19,337 nt of DNA from Micavibrio sp. UBA1664. GTDB taxonomy: Bacteria; Pseudomonadota; Alphaproteobacteria; Micavibrionales; UBA1664. Made by a program: the position numbers and the translations under genes. This document shows positions 7,653 to 15,022 of this stretch, piece after piece (position 1 is the first letter of the stretch; every line of letters begins with the position of its first letter). The stretch is taken from NCBI GenBank assembly GCA_002320485.1, contig DCKW01000003.1:1-19337 (forward strand). Reading direction: 5' to 3'. The notes below the pieces were generated by a model that did no database searches, was not told the origin of the DNA, and was given only the letters and a program-made list of their open reading frames with translations.

Positions 7653-10600
7653 ATGGTCAATATTGACGTAAACATATATCGAATTCAGAGGCCTGCAAGG
7701 TTTCTGAAATATGGCCTGTCTTTGGCGATATTATCTTCGGTATGGCTTTATCCACAAGAAATATATGCTGCGACTCTCCGCGAAATTGCGATGGAATTTT
7801 TAAACCGGACTGATGCGGTTTACGAAGAAGAAAAAGAATTCAATGCGTTTGACCAGATACCTGATGGCGGCACATTATTGCTGCGCCCACGCTCATCAGG
7901 ATTTTCGTTTGATCAGGATATTTACGCCGTTAAAAGCGGTAACGATGTCTATTTATCGTTGTTTGATTTCATCAATGTTTTGGAATTTCCGATTGATTAT
8001 AACAGGGAGTCACGTACCGGATATGGCTGGTTTTTACGCGAGGATTGGACCATTGATTTGAATCTGGCCGCAGGCGCGGTCCGATCTCGCGGAACCACCT
8101 ATACCTTAACGGATCAGGATGTCGTGGAACAGGATGGCGATTTTTTTGTCAGCAGCGATGCCTTGGAAAAATGGTTCGGCCTTGTGATGGAGGTGAATCC
8201 CGAACAACAAATTGTCGATATAGAATCTCCGTTTCCTTTTCCCGCCGTAGCCAAGGCGGAAAGGGATAGCCGTTTCCGCGGTCGTAATGACCGCGTGCGC
8301 TTGGCCGCGCAATTGCCACGATTGGAGCAACCGAAAAGTAATTTTGATATCAATACGGCTGATGTTTCCCTCGGCGGGCGCGTCCAAAAGGACAGATATG
8401 GCAGAACGATCACAAATGAAACGGCCAATATCGCATTACAGGGCGAAATCCTGAAGCATAACGCCTATATTTTCACTAATATAAATGATCGTGACGGAAT
8501 TCGTAATATTCGCGGAAAATTATTCAAACGCTCGGAAGATGCCGATTTATTAGGGCCTCTGAACGCAAGGGCTTATGAAATCGGTGATATTAACGAGGTC
8601 CGCATTCCGTTGGTTAGTGAAGCGGATGAGAATATCGGATTTTATTTCACCAACAGTCGACTGGAAAACACCGATTTTGCAACAACGGATATACGGGGCC
8701 GCCTGTTTCCGGGATGGGATGTACAATTATACCGAAATGGTATTCAGATCGATACACAAACGGTGGACAATGAAGGTGAATATGATTTTCAGGAGATTCA
8801 GCTCTTTGCAGGTGAAAATGATTTCGAATTGTTTTTCTTCGGGCCGCAAGGTGAAATCCAGTCGCAAACAGTTTCCGTTCCGGTTTCTCAAGCATTGTTG
8901 TCCAGTCAGGATAACACTTATGAAATTTCCGCTTCGGTTGAAGATAGCCAAACCTTTCGTAACAATTCCATTTCCGACGAGGATACAAGCACGCCGAACC
9001 TAACCGCTCGCTATAACAAGTTGATAGGCGATAACCATTTGACCTATTTGGGTTTTCGTACACGGCAAGTCTATGGTGACAGAAAATTTTTTCTGACTGC
9101 TGGGTCTACATCGACTTTAGGTAGATCGTTGCTGGATACCAACTTTGCGGTTGATCAAAACGGCGAAGCTAGTGCTCAGGCATTGGTCAGACGAAATCTG
9201 TTAGGGTGGGACACATCATTGCGGGCGCGCATTAATACGGATGATTTCGAATACAGACGTGACACACTGCAAACGATTTATGAAGCGGCTTTTAATGCAC
9301 AAAGATTTCTGGATTTCGGCGGTTTTCGCGCCAGCTTGCTTGTTGACAGTCTTTATCGCCAAACAGATGACCAAGGAACATTCAAATCACTCGGTTTTGC
9401 CCTTGCCAACAATTTTTTTGGGGCAAGTCTATCCAACAGAATTAGTTATGATAGTTCCGAGTACGATGCGGCAAATAACACCACAACAAACGAAGAAAAT
9501 TTGTTGCATACTTTATCGATCCGAAAAAATTTCGGACGGTTTTTTCTCAATCTGGGCTCTACTTATGAAATCAGCCCCGATAGTGAATTCCGCAATATTT
9601 CCGCACAATTAAACTATCGATATAATAATAAATTTTCCACTGACCTGACGCTGGAGCGCGATTTTAACGCCGATCTGGACAGGGCAAGGCTTAACCTCAC
9701 CTATATGAATGACAAATACCGCCTGTCGCCTTTTGTTCAGTATAATACAGACGATGAAATACTAGCAGGGATCAATTTAAACTTCAGCATGTATGACGAT
9801 CCCAATTCGCCGTTTCCTGAATTTACCAACCGTAAACTGATAAATCGTGGGGCAATGTCGGCTTTTGTGTATCATGATAAAAACGGAAACCATATATTTG
9901 ATGAAGGCGATGACCCCATATCCAATGCCGCGTTGGAAAGCGTGCCCTCAACGCGTAAGGTGGTCACTGATGAGGACGGATATGCAACCATGTATGATTT
10001 GCCGACCACACGTGCCACCGACATCAGTATCAGCAAGAACGGGCTTGATGATCCGTTTATGATACCTTCTGTTGCAGGAAACTCCATTTATCCTATCGAA
10101 GGAACTATTTATAATATGGAATTTCCCGTGCAGTTAACCGGAGAAATAGACGGAATTATATATAGTCAAGGCGTGGGAGAGGACACCCGCCAGCCAATCC
10201 CATTTCAAAATGTTACTCTACTTCCCCTGGATGATCCGGATTTGGAGCCAATTAGCGTCAAGGCTGAAAAAGACGGTTACTATGTGTCCTACCTCATCCC
10301 TCCGGGGGACTATTTGCTGATGACGGACAAATCATCTTCGTATGGTAATACTGCCCCGGCAATAATAACAATTGGTTTGGAGGGTCCGATTTTGAAGGAT
10401 ATGGATATCAAATTGGTTGAAGGGGGTGTCTATGTGCCATACGAGGTTGCATATAACCGTCAATCCAAAATTCCGGCAGGAGGGAAGAGCTATTCCCGTA
10501 TGCTAAGAGTAAAACAATCCGGTAAATCGGGTCTGTCTGAAACCTTGTTTACGATGATTAACAAGCAAACCGGTGATGTCTATGACGGTTTGGTCAAATT

Positions 10601-10757
10601 ACAGGGACTGAGTCTGGATAATGGCAATTATGATTACTATACAGCCATAGAAACCAAAGATTTGAATGACCCTCAATATCTCCATGACAAATGTGCCGCG
10701 ATTAACGCCAGCTTAGGCGAATGCGCTATCATTATCAATTCAACCCTGACACGGTAA
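7653..10757 (+). CDS. Usher-like outer-membrane pilus assembly protein
   Basis: A 1034-residue exported protein with usher architecture. The signal sequence ends near residue 39 (EIYA). Residues about 40-200 form a globular N-terminal domain. About 235-345 holds beta-strand segments ending IGFYFTNSRLENTDFATTDI. Residues 353-412 (PGWDVQLYRNG, then EGEYDFQEIQLFAGENDFEL, FFGPQGE) form a small E-set/Ig-like domain at the place of the usher plug. About 420-725 is a long run of amphipathic strands with many aromatic ends, consistent with the rest of the barrel. From 733, AFVYHDKNGNHIFDEGDDPI starts an SdrB/carboxypeptidase-regulatory-like Ig domain with a Ca-binding-like DxNxN loop. A second such domain spans about 840-910, ending PPGDYLLMTD. 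Plug inserted in the barrel plus C-terminal Ig domains is the FimD/TcfC plan. It is longer than most ushers (about 800-900) and probably belongs to a divergent clade. The gene stops 4 bases before the convergent kinase gene. Confidence 0.8.
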   Translation: MVNIDVNIYRIQRPARFLKYGLSLAILSSVWLYPQEIYAATLREIAMEFLNRTDAVYEEEKEFNAFDQIPDGGTLLLRPRSSGFSFDQDIYAVKSGNDVYLSLFDFINVLEFPIDYNRESRTGYGWFLREDWTIDLNLAAGAVRSRGTTYTLTDQDVVEQDGDFFVSSDALEKWFGLVMEVNPEQQIVDIESPFPFPAVAKAERDSRFRGRNDRVRLAAQLPRLEQPKSNFDINTADVSLGGRVQKDRYGRTITNETANIALQGEILKHNAYIFTNINDRDGIRNIRGKLFKRSEDADLLGPLNARAYEIGDINEVRIPLVSEADENIGFYFTNSRLENTDFATTDIRGRLFPGWDVQLYRNGIQIDTQTVDNEGEYDFQEIQLFAGENDFELFFFGPQGEIQSQTVSVPVSQALLSSQDNTYEISASVEDSQTFRNNSISDEDTSTPNLTARYNKLIGDNHLTYLGFRTRQVYGDRKFFLTAGSTSTLGRSLLDTNFAVDQNGEASAQALVRRNLLGWDTSLRARINTDDFEYRRDTLQTIYEAAFNAQRFLDFGGFRASLLVDSLYRQTDDQGTFKSLGFALANNFFGASLSNRISYDSSEYDAANNTTTNEENLLHTLSIRKNFGRFFLNLGSTYEISPDSEFRNISAQLNYRYNNKFSTDLTLERDFNADLDRARLNLTYMNDKYRLSPFVQYNTDDEILAGINLNFSMYDDPNSPFPEFTNRKLINRGAMSAFVYHDKNGNHIFDEGDDPISNAALESVPSTRKVVTDEDGYATMYDLPTTRATDISISKNGLDDPFMIPSVAGNSIYPIEGTIYNMEFPVQLTGEIDGIIYSQGVGEDTRQPIPFQNVTLLPLDDPDLEPISVKAEKDGYYVSYLIPPGDYLLMTDKSSSYGNTAPAIITIGLEGPILKDMDIKLVEGGVYVPYEVAYNRQSKIPAGGKSYSRMLRVKQSGKSGLSETLFTMINKQTGDVYDGLVKLQGLSLDNGNYDYYTAIETKDLNDPQYLHDKCAAINASLGECAIIINSTLTR

Positions 10758-10761
10758 AAAA

Positions 10762-11514
10762 TTAGTTATTATTCAGTACAACGCCCAATACGTTGGTGCT
10801 GTCCAGAATGTCCAGACATCTTTTGATTTCATCGACGGTCGTAACTCCCTCACGAACGACCAAAAGAAACGCATCCACATGTGGCAAAAATACAAGGGGG
10901 TCATCCTGCTGTAATAATGGCGGCATGTCATAGATAATAATACGGTCGTCATAGCGTTCACGTAACTCTGCCGCCAATCGTTCCATTTGCGGCGAACCAA
11001 GGGTTTCCGATGATTGATCAATGGCCGATCCCGCAGGAAATAACGAAATCCGCTCAAAAGGCAGGCGAACCAGACAATCTTTCACCGTGGCCTTTTCTGC
11101 TAGATAATCAGTCAACCCTTTCGATGTGGTGATATCCATATACTCAGACAAAGAGGGATTGCGTAAATCAAGATCAACCAGTAGGGCTGTTTGTTTGAGA
11201 TCCTGCGCTATACTTACGGCAAGGTTGGCGGCTGTGGTCGTTTTGCCGTCACCATAGCGAGGGCTGCTGATGGCAATTGTCTTGTAACCGTTTTGCTTCA
11301 TCATTTGTAATATTTGCGTTCTGAGAAAACGGTAAGTGTCGGCCTCTTTACTGCGTGTGCGATGGGCGACGATATGATGATCATCCAATCGTGCTTCAAA
11401 AACGCTCATCGATTTTTTTACTGTTTTCAAGCGGCCAGTGTCCAGACCGACAGCACTGATCATGCGTGTTAATAGTGATGATTTCTCGTTTTGTAATGTA
11501 TTTAATGTCTGCAT
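10762..11514 (-). CDS. BY-kinase-like ATPase (CpsD/Wzc C-terminal domain type)
   Basis: A 250-residue cytoplasmic P-loop ATPase of the bacterial tyrosine-kinase family, which controls capsule or exopolysaccharide polymer export together with a Wzz-type membrane partner. Visible motifs are TYRFLRTQI before the nucleotide site, Walker A SPRYGDGKTTTAANLA (Lys91), Walker A' LLVDLDLRNP (Asp114, Asp116) and Walker B IIIYDMPP (Asp196). It ends at VVLNNN, immediately after the last core strand. The C-terminal tyrosine cluster of classic Wzc/CpsD kinases is therefore absent, which may mean no cluster autophosphorylation or an ATPase-only role. An AAGAG ribosome site precedes the ATG. The gene follows the Wzz-like remnant by 23 bases and should form an operon with it. 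ParA-like proteins share the fold, but the RTQ helix and neighbours favour BY-kinase. Confidence 0.88.
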   Translation of the reverse strand: MQTLNTLQNEKSSLLTRMISAVGLDTGRLKTVKKSMSVFEARLDDHHIVAHRTRSKEADTYRFLRTQILQMMKQNGYKTIAISSPRYGDGKTTTAANLAVSIAQDLKQTALLVDLDLRNPSLSEYMDITTSKGLTDYLAEKATVKDCLVRLPFERISLFPAGSAIDQSSETLGSPQMERLAAELRERYDDRIIIYDMPPLLQQDDPLVFLPHVDAFLLVVREGVTTVDEIKRCLDILDSTNVLGVVLNNN

Positions 11515-11537
11515 ATTAATCTCTTATCCAAAAACGG

Positions 11538-11948
11538 TTATATGATGGCCAACGGCATTGAAGCAATCACTGCAATCAGTGCAAGGATTGCAATAATAAA
11601 TGCCAGAATGAAAATTTTTCGCGCAATATTTCTGTAATTTATTTTTTCACTAATCGTTCTCAATCGTGGAACACGAGCCAGTGGCGCAGTCCCGATAATA
11701 CTTTCCAGATGGTGAGGACCAATCACGCGTTGCGATGCTAGTTGTAAAGCCAAAATACTTCCGGAAGCTGTTATCAAGGCAAGTACAAAGCTTGCCACCA
11801 GTAACAATTTACGGGAAGGATCGGTTGTTAAGGGCATTTCAGGTGGATCAATGACGACCAAACGACGGCCCACATGACCTTCCTCGATTGTTTTGTTCAT
11901 GTCGGAAGCCAGTTTACGGGCGTTAAGGTTGCGATACAAAACCATCAT
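11538..11948 (-). CDS. C-terminal remnant of a Wzz/GumC-type polysaccharide chain-length protein
   Basis: Only 136 residues are encoded, whereas GumC/Wzc-type co-polymerases are normally about 450-700. The sequence starts within the end of the periplasmic coiled coil (LYRNLNARKLASDM), then shows the hallmark membrane-proximal segment RRLVVIDPPEMPLTTDPSRK (29-47). A transmembrane helix (48-70), a cytoplasmic loop with LESIIGTAPLARVPRL and a last helix (112-134) follow. The N-terminal Wzz domain, first membrane helix and most of the periplasmic domain are absent. The ATG overlaps the sugar-transferase stop (ATGATG over TGA), but in-frame sequence just upstream is closed by TAG, and no normal ribosome site for a long protein is present. 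I read it as the 3' end of a gene whose 5' part was deleted together with the end of the transferase gene. It could still be translated as a small two-helix protein next to the kinase. Confidence 0.8.
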   Translation of the reverse strand: MMVLYRNLNARKLASDMNKTIEEGHVGRRLVVIDPPEMPLTTDPSRKLLLVASFVLALITASGSILALQLASQRVIGPHHLESIIGTAPLARVPRLRTISEKINYRNIARKIFILAFIIAILALIAVIASMPLAII

Positions 11949-13327
11949 ATTCTATCCCAATAAGCTCTTTGTTCAAACGTGGTTTCGTTGCGTCCGCTCA
12001 CCTGCCATAGCCCTGTTATACCCGGACGCAAGCTTTCATAAAGCGGCAGATAATCGCCATATTCTTCCTTTTGAAATGGAATAATCGGACGTGGCCCGAC
12101 AAGCGACATATCTCCAACAAAGACATTCCATATCTGCGGAAGTTCATCGAGACTAAGCTTTCTTAACAGGGCGGATATTTTTGAATCAATACGCGGATCG
12201 TTTGTTAATTTTTGGAATTTGTTCCACTCTTCACGTTTTGCCGGGTCCTGTTCAAGCAGATCATTTAAAATTTTATCAGCATCTTTTCGCATCGTGCAAT
12301 ATTTCCAGCAACTGAATTCCTTGCCGTTTTTACCCACCCGTTTTCCATCATAAAATACGGATGTTTTTGACCCTTCCGCTTTTTTGGCAATAATAACCAA
12401 TACGGTAAATATTCCCAATAATGGTAACAGTAAAAATGAAATAACAATATCGATCAAACGTTTCGCAAATAAATAAAACGGCTCCTTATGACGGGTTCGG
12501 CTATGCAGGATCATGATATCACTACCAAAGAAATATAGAGGCTCCATACCATAAAGGTGTAACCGTTTTGTTGGCGGGGCTATAGCGTAATCTATGTTGT
12601 GAGTTTCCAGTAGCCTAATCAGATTGTCTCGGTTATCACCGCGCAATCCCTCCATATCAATAATATAAAAATTATGGGGATGGGCCGCGATATAATCCAG
12701 ATATTCTCCTGATGCATCAATATGCGAAATGGGAGGATGACCGAGAGGAATGAAATCAAGACAGATCGGTTTTTTTATCTTATCGCGCAACATAATTGTA
12801 TCAACAACAAAACCTGTTTGTCCGTCATTGCAAAACGCATACATACAATCAATAATCATCTGGTTATCGCCAAGAAGGGTTATAGGAAGTCGCCACGCTT
12901 TAGATAGTCTCACAATTCGAAAGGCAACACAGCGCATCACAAGCAGGAATATAACCGCCAGCCCCCAATTAATAATGATAGACAAGAGAGACACTTCAAA
13001 TTTAAAAATATAATGACTTAAAAATATGACCCCGATAATTGCGGCGAGTGTTTTCAGGATTGTCCGAACCTGTTGCCAGTAGGGAACCCTGTTTCTATAA
13101 TGACCTTTATAGGCAAAACAAAATATAATGATCAGATTGAAAAATGCGTAATAGCTGACCTCCTGTTCTTTTATATACAGGCTTGTATCGGAGGGCAAAA
13201 ACGGAAAATAACGATAACAAACAAATGTAGTTGCAAAAAGGGCAATGACATCGCATATAAAAATAATCGAAGCCAGATGAAAAGGGGTTCGATATATTGA
13301 TTTTGGCGTCGTGCCGGTATTTGTCAT
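11945..13327 (-). CDS. Polyprenyl-phosphate sugar-1-phosphate transferase, WbaP-like, C-terminus truncated
   Basis: This membrane enzyme would load the first sugar phosphate onto undecaprenyl phosphate, starting exopolysaccharide or O-antigen synthesis. The 460-residue product has four N-terminal helices (about 16-40, 58-75, 92-108, 114-135) and a central nucleotide-binding-like domain (148-280). A re-entrant helix (290-315) leads to the catalytic domain with KRVGKNGKEFSCWKY, LDELPQIWNV (Asp394-Glu395 catalytic pair), MSLVGPRP and PGITGLWQVSGRNETTFEQR. Family members continue for about 30 residues after this point (WYVRNWSLWxD... DGAY), but here the frame stops at YWDRI, exactly where the Wzz remnant begins. 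The catalytic residues are intact, so activity may remain, but the amphipathic C-terminal segment is lost. The ATG at 13327 is the first start that keeps the N-terminal helix complete; its ribosome site is weak. Confidence 0.9.
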   Translation of the reverse strand: MTNTGTTPKSIYRTPFHLASIIFICDVIALFATTFVCYRYFPFLPSDTSLYIKEQEVSYYAFFNLIIIFCFAYKGHYRNRVPYWQQVRTILKTLAAIIGVIFLSHYIFKFEVSLLSIIINWGLAVIFLLVMRCVAFRIVRLSKAWRLPITLLGDNQMIIDCMYAFCNDGQTGFVVDTIMLRDKIKKPICLDFIPLGHPPISHIDASGEYLDYIAAHPHNFYIIDMEGLRGDNRDNLIRLLETHNIDYAIAPPTKRLHLYGMEPLYFFGSDIMILHSRTRHKEPFYLFAKRLIDIVISFLLLPLLGIFTVLVIIAKKAEGSKTSVFYDGKRVGKNGKEFSCWKYCTMRKDADKILNDLLEQDPAKREEWNKFQKLTNDPRIDSKISALLRKLSLDELPQIWNVFVGDMSLVGPRPIIPFQKEEYGDYLPLYESLRPGITGLWQVSGRNETTFEQRAYWDRI

Positions 13328-13453
13328 TTGTTAATCCATAGGCTTCTTTAAATTCATGAGATGAAGACATAATAATCACGCCCTTCATTTACAAAAAAAT
13401 TTATAACGCAAAGCAGCATAAAAAGGAAAATAAAAATATAGTATTTGCTATAT

Positions 13454-13780
13454 TTAGGAGGGAGTATCTTCGCCATGTTGAATCGCGAGCGCTTTGTCAA
13501 TGACAGCCATGACATGATCAAGGCTACCTTGGGCAAGTTCCTCATCCTTCCCACTCATGGCAATAAAAACGTCATTTTTTCGGTCACGCTCAATATAAAG
13601 ACTTAAATATTCATTTGGGCCGCCTTTATACAGCTGAAAAACAGGGTCGCCATCTTTATTTTCACTCCAATGAAAGCGGGTGGCGCGCGCCAATGATATT
13701 TCACGACCGCCAAAGGATTCCAGTGCGATATGGTCTTGCTTGGTCATGAGATTATCGGGAAGATTGATAATTTTTGCCAT
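13454..13780 (-). CDS. Small soluble protein of unknown function (108 aa)
   Basis: I do not recognise this protein. It is 108 residues, without a signal peptide or membrane helix, mixed alpha/beta, with an acidic C-terminus. The ATG is supported by GGAGAAAG a few bases upstream. Visible segments are a strand-rich middle (FQLYKGGPNEYLSLYIERD, then DVFIAMSGKD) and a C-terminal helix (LDHVMAVIDKALAI). It is divergent from the clsB-like gene and 126 bases upstream of the sugar-transferase gene on the same strand, so it could share transcripts with either. A GGAAC element in its upstream region suggests possible stress control (see the promoter entry). Codon pattern and start site make a real gene likely. 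Confidence 0.7.
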   Translation of the reverse strand: MAKIINLPDNLMTKQDHIALESFGGREISLARATRFHWSENKDGDPVFQLYKGGPNEYLSLYIERDRKNDVFIAMSGKDEELAQGSLDHVMAVIDKALAIQHGEDTPS

Positions 13781-13815
13781 ATTACTTTCTCCGTAAAAAC
13801 TATTATAGTTAACCT

Positions 13816-13839
13816 ACCGCTGAAAACTTTAAATGTTCC
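13816..13839 (-). promoter_or_regulatory. Weaker divergent GGAAC promoter candidate of the small unknown gene
   Basis: On the minus strand GGAAC (complement of 13835-13839) is followed after 15 bases by CGGT (complement of 13816-13819). This is a poorer match in both spacing and -10 than its plus-strand partner. It points at the small gene starting at 13780. The call rests mainly on the symmetry with the other element. Confidence 0.3.
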
Positions 13840-13889
13840 CCCTCTTCAAAATACGCTTCTATTTCTTAAGACGGCCTAAAGAGGGGAAC
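13835..13889. repeat. Inverted repeat with paired GGAAC elements in divergent gap
   Basis: The left arm GTTCCCCCTCTT (13835-13846) and right arm AAGAGGGGAAC (13879-13889) are complementary except for one extra C, separated by 32 bases. Each arm contains GGAAC facing outward, towards the minus-strand small gene and the plus-strand clsB-like gene. The long spacer and lack of a U-tract argue against a terminator; two divergent promoters sharing an upstream element fit better. Confidence 0.6.
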
Positions 13890-13909
13890 CTGTTGTATTA
13901 TAAACTGTT
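13885..13909 (+). promoter_or_regulatory. Candidate EcfG-type general-stress promoter of the clsB-like gene
   Basis: GGAAC (13885-13889), 16 bases, then TGTT (13906-13909) resembles the alphaproteobacterial EcfG/RpoE2 consensus GGAAC-N16-17-CGTT with one mismatch. Transcription would begin about 20 bases before the ATG at 13936, leaving room for the purine-rich ribosome site (AAGAGGAG, 13917-13924). The identification depends on the organism being an alphaproteobacterium. Confidence 0.5.
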
Positions 13910-13935
13910 TTAGATAAAGAGGAGTAGGCTTACGG

Positions 13936-15009
13936 ATGCTACAAAAGGTTGTTGAGACCGATTACGAATTTTTTACCACCACATTGTCTGCCTGGGAGGC
14001 GATGCTGGATGATTGCGCACGTGCACAACAATCAATTTATTTTGAGCAATATATTTTATCCAATGATGATTGGGGAAACAGGTTTTTGAATCTGTTTCTT
14101 GAAAAAGCAAAGCAAGGTGTAAAGGTAACCTTGGTTTTTGATTTTATCGGCAGTCTTGATATTTTTAAATCGCCTATTATTAAGGACATTCGTAAATATG
14201 GCGGTCATGTCCGTTTTTACAGACCGCTTTCCCTGAAGCATTTATTCCGACCTCATAAATGGTTTCCGCGTACACATTTGAAATGCATGATTATTGATGC
14301 AAAAACAGGATATTTGGGTAGCGGATGTGTCGCAAAACGAATGGAAGACTGGCGGGATACTTATATGCGGTTTAACGGCGCATTAGTTAGGGAAATGATG
14401 CGGGAGTTTCGGATCGATCCAATACCTTCTACTTCGTTACAATCTGACGCGGCATGGGAAAAGGATGGTTTTGATTTTCAGCTAAATAAGCCACGTTTGT
14501 TTTCCAACCCTGTTTACAAGGATCTTTTAAAACACATTAATCATGCGGAAAATCATATTTGTATCGTTACTCCATATTTCATTGCCCCCCGTAAGTTGGC
14601 TGCGGATTTGTTAAAGGCGGCACGTCGGGGAGTAAAAGTAACGATTATGTCCAGCAGGGAAACCGATGTTTTATTGGCGGATCTGGCGGCGCGCTCCGAT
14701 TATTTAAAATATATTAATAATAACATTGATATTTATCTTTATCAGCCTGCTATCCTGCACGCCAAATATGCGATTGTCGATGGACGCTGGGCGACGATGG
14801 GCAGTACCAATATTGATTATTTAAGCCTTCATCAAAATCGTGAAAGTAACGTTGCCATGACAAATATGCAGGCTATTTCCGAGCTACAACAGCATTTTGA
14901 CACTGATTTAAAAGATTGTATGAAAGTGGATGAGGCTTATTGTCGGGAACGCCCTTGGCTTGAAAAAATTGCCGGGACGGGCGCAAAATTGCTGAAAAAA
15001 ATGTTATAG
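13936..15009 (+). CDS. Phospholipase D-family protein, cardiolipin synthase (ClsB/YbhO-like)
   Basis: A 357-residue enzyme of the phospholipase D superfamily that would join phospholipids to make cardiolipin at the inner membrane. There are two HKD motifs: HLKCMIID (His114, Lys116, Asp121) followed by LGSGCVAKRMEDWRDTY, and HAKYAIVD (His275, Lys277, Asp282) followed by MGSTNIDYLSLHQNRESN. The second is fully canonical. In the first, the usual small residue plus Asn after the glycine is Cys (GSGC), a deviation worth noting. TPYFIAPRKL before the second half is typical of cardiolipin synthases. No membrane helix precedes the domain, as in ClsB rather than ClsA. It is followed after 13 bases by an EEP-family gene, the same partner as in E. 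coli ybhO/ybhP. It is probably driven by the stress-type promoter upstream. Confidence 0.88.
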   Translation: MLQKVVETDYEFFTTTLSAWEAMLDDCARAQQSIYFEQYILSNDDWGNRFLNLFLEKAKQGVKVTLVFDFIGSLDIFKSPIIKDIRKYGGHVRFYRPLSLKHLFRPHKWFPRTHLKCMIIDAKTGYLGSGCVAKRMEDWRDTYMRFNGALVREMMREFRIDPIPSTSLQSDAAWEKDGFDFQLNKPRLFSNPVYKDLLKHINHAENHICIVTPYFIAPRKLAADLLKAARRGVKVTIMSSRETDVLLADLAARSDYLKYINNNIDIYLYQPAILHAKYAIVDGRWATMGSTNIDYLSLHQNRESNVAMTNMQAISELQQHFDTDLKDCMKVDEAYCRERPWLEKIAGTGAKLLKKML

Positions 15010-15022
15010 GTATACTATACAA

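Noticed and set aside
11930..11960. Simple frameshift splitting one long gene at the transferase end
   Set aside because: The sequence after the junction encodes a different family (Wzz/GumC end), so restoring the frame would not rebuild the transferase.
13107..13388. An overlapping minus-strand frame starting at 13388 with a plausible ribosome site and an opening MKGVIIMSSSHEFKEAY
   Set aside because: It runs into the first helices of the sugar transferase in the wrong frame, and the downstream part is Cys/aromatic shadow sequence. It is at most a short leader peptide, which I cannot support.
15010..15020. Palindrome GTATACTATAC between the clsB-like and EEP genes as an operator
   Set aside because: It is short, AT-rich, sits in the ribosome-site region of a tight gene pair and is not repeated near other promoters in the window.
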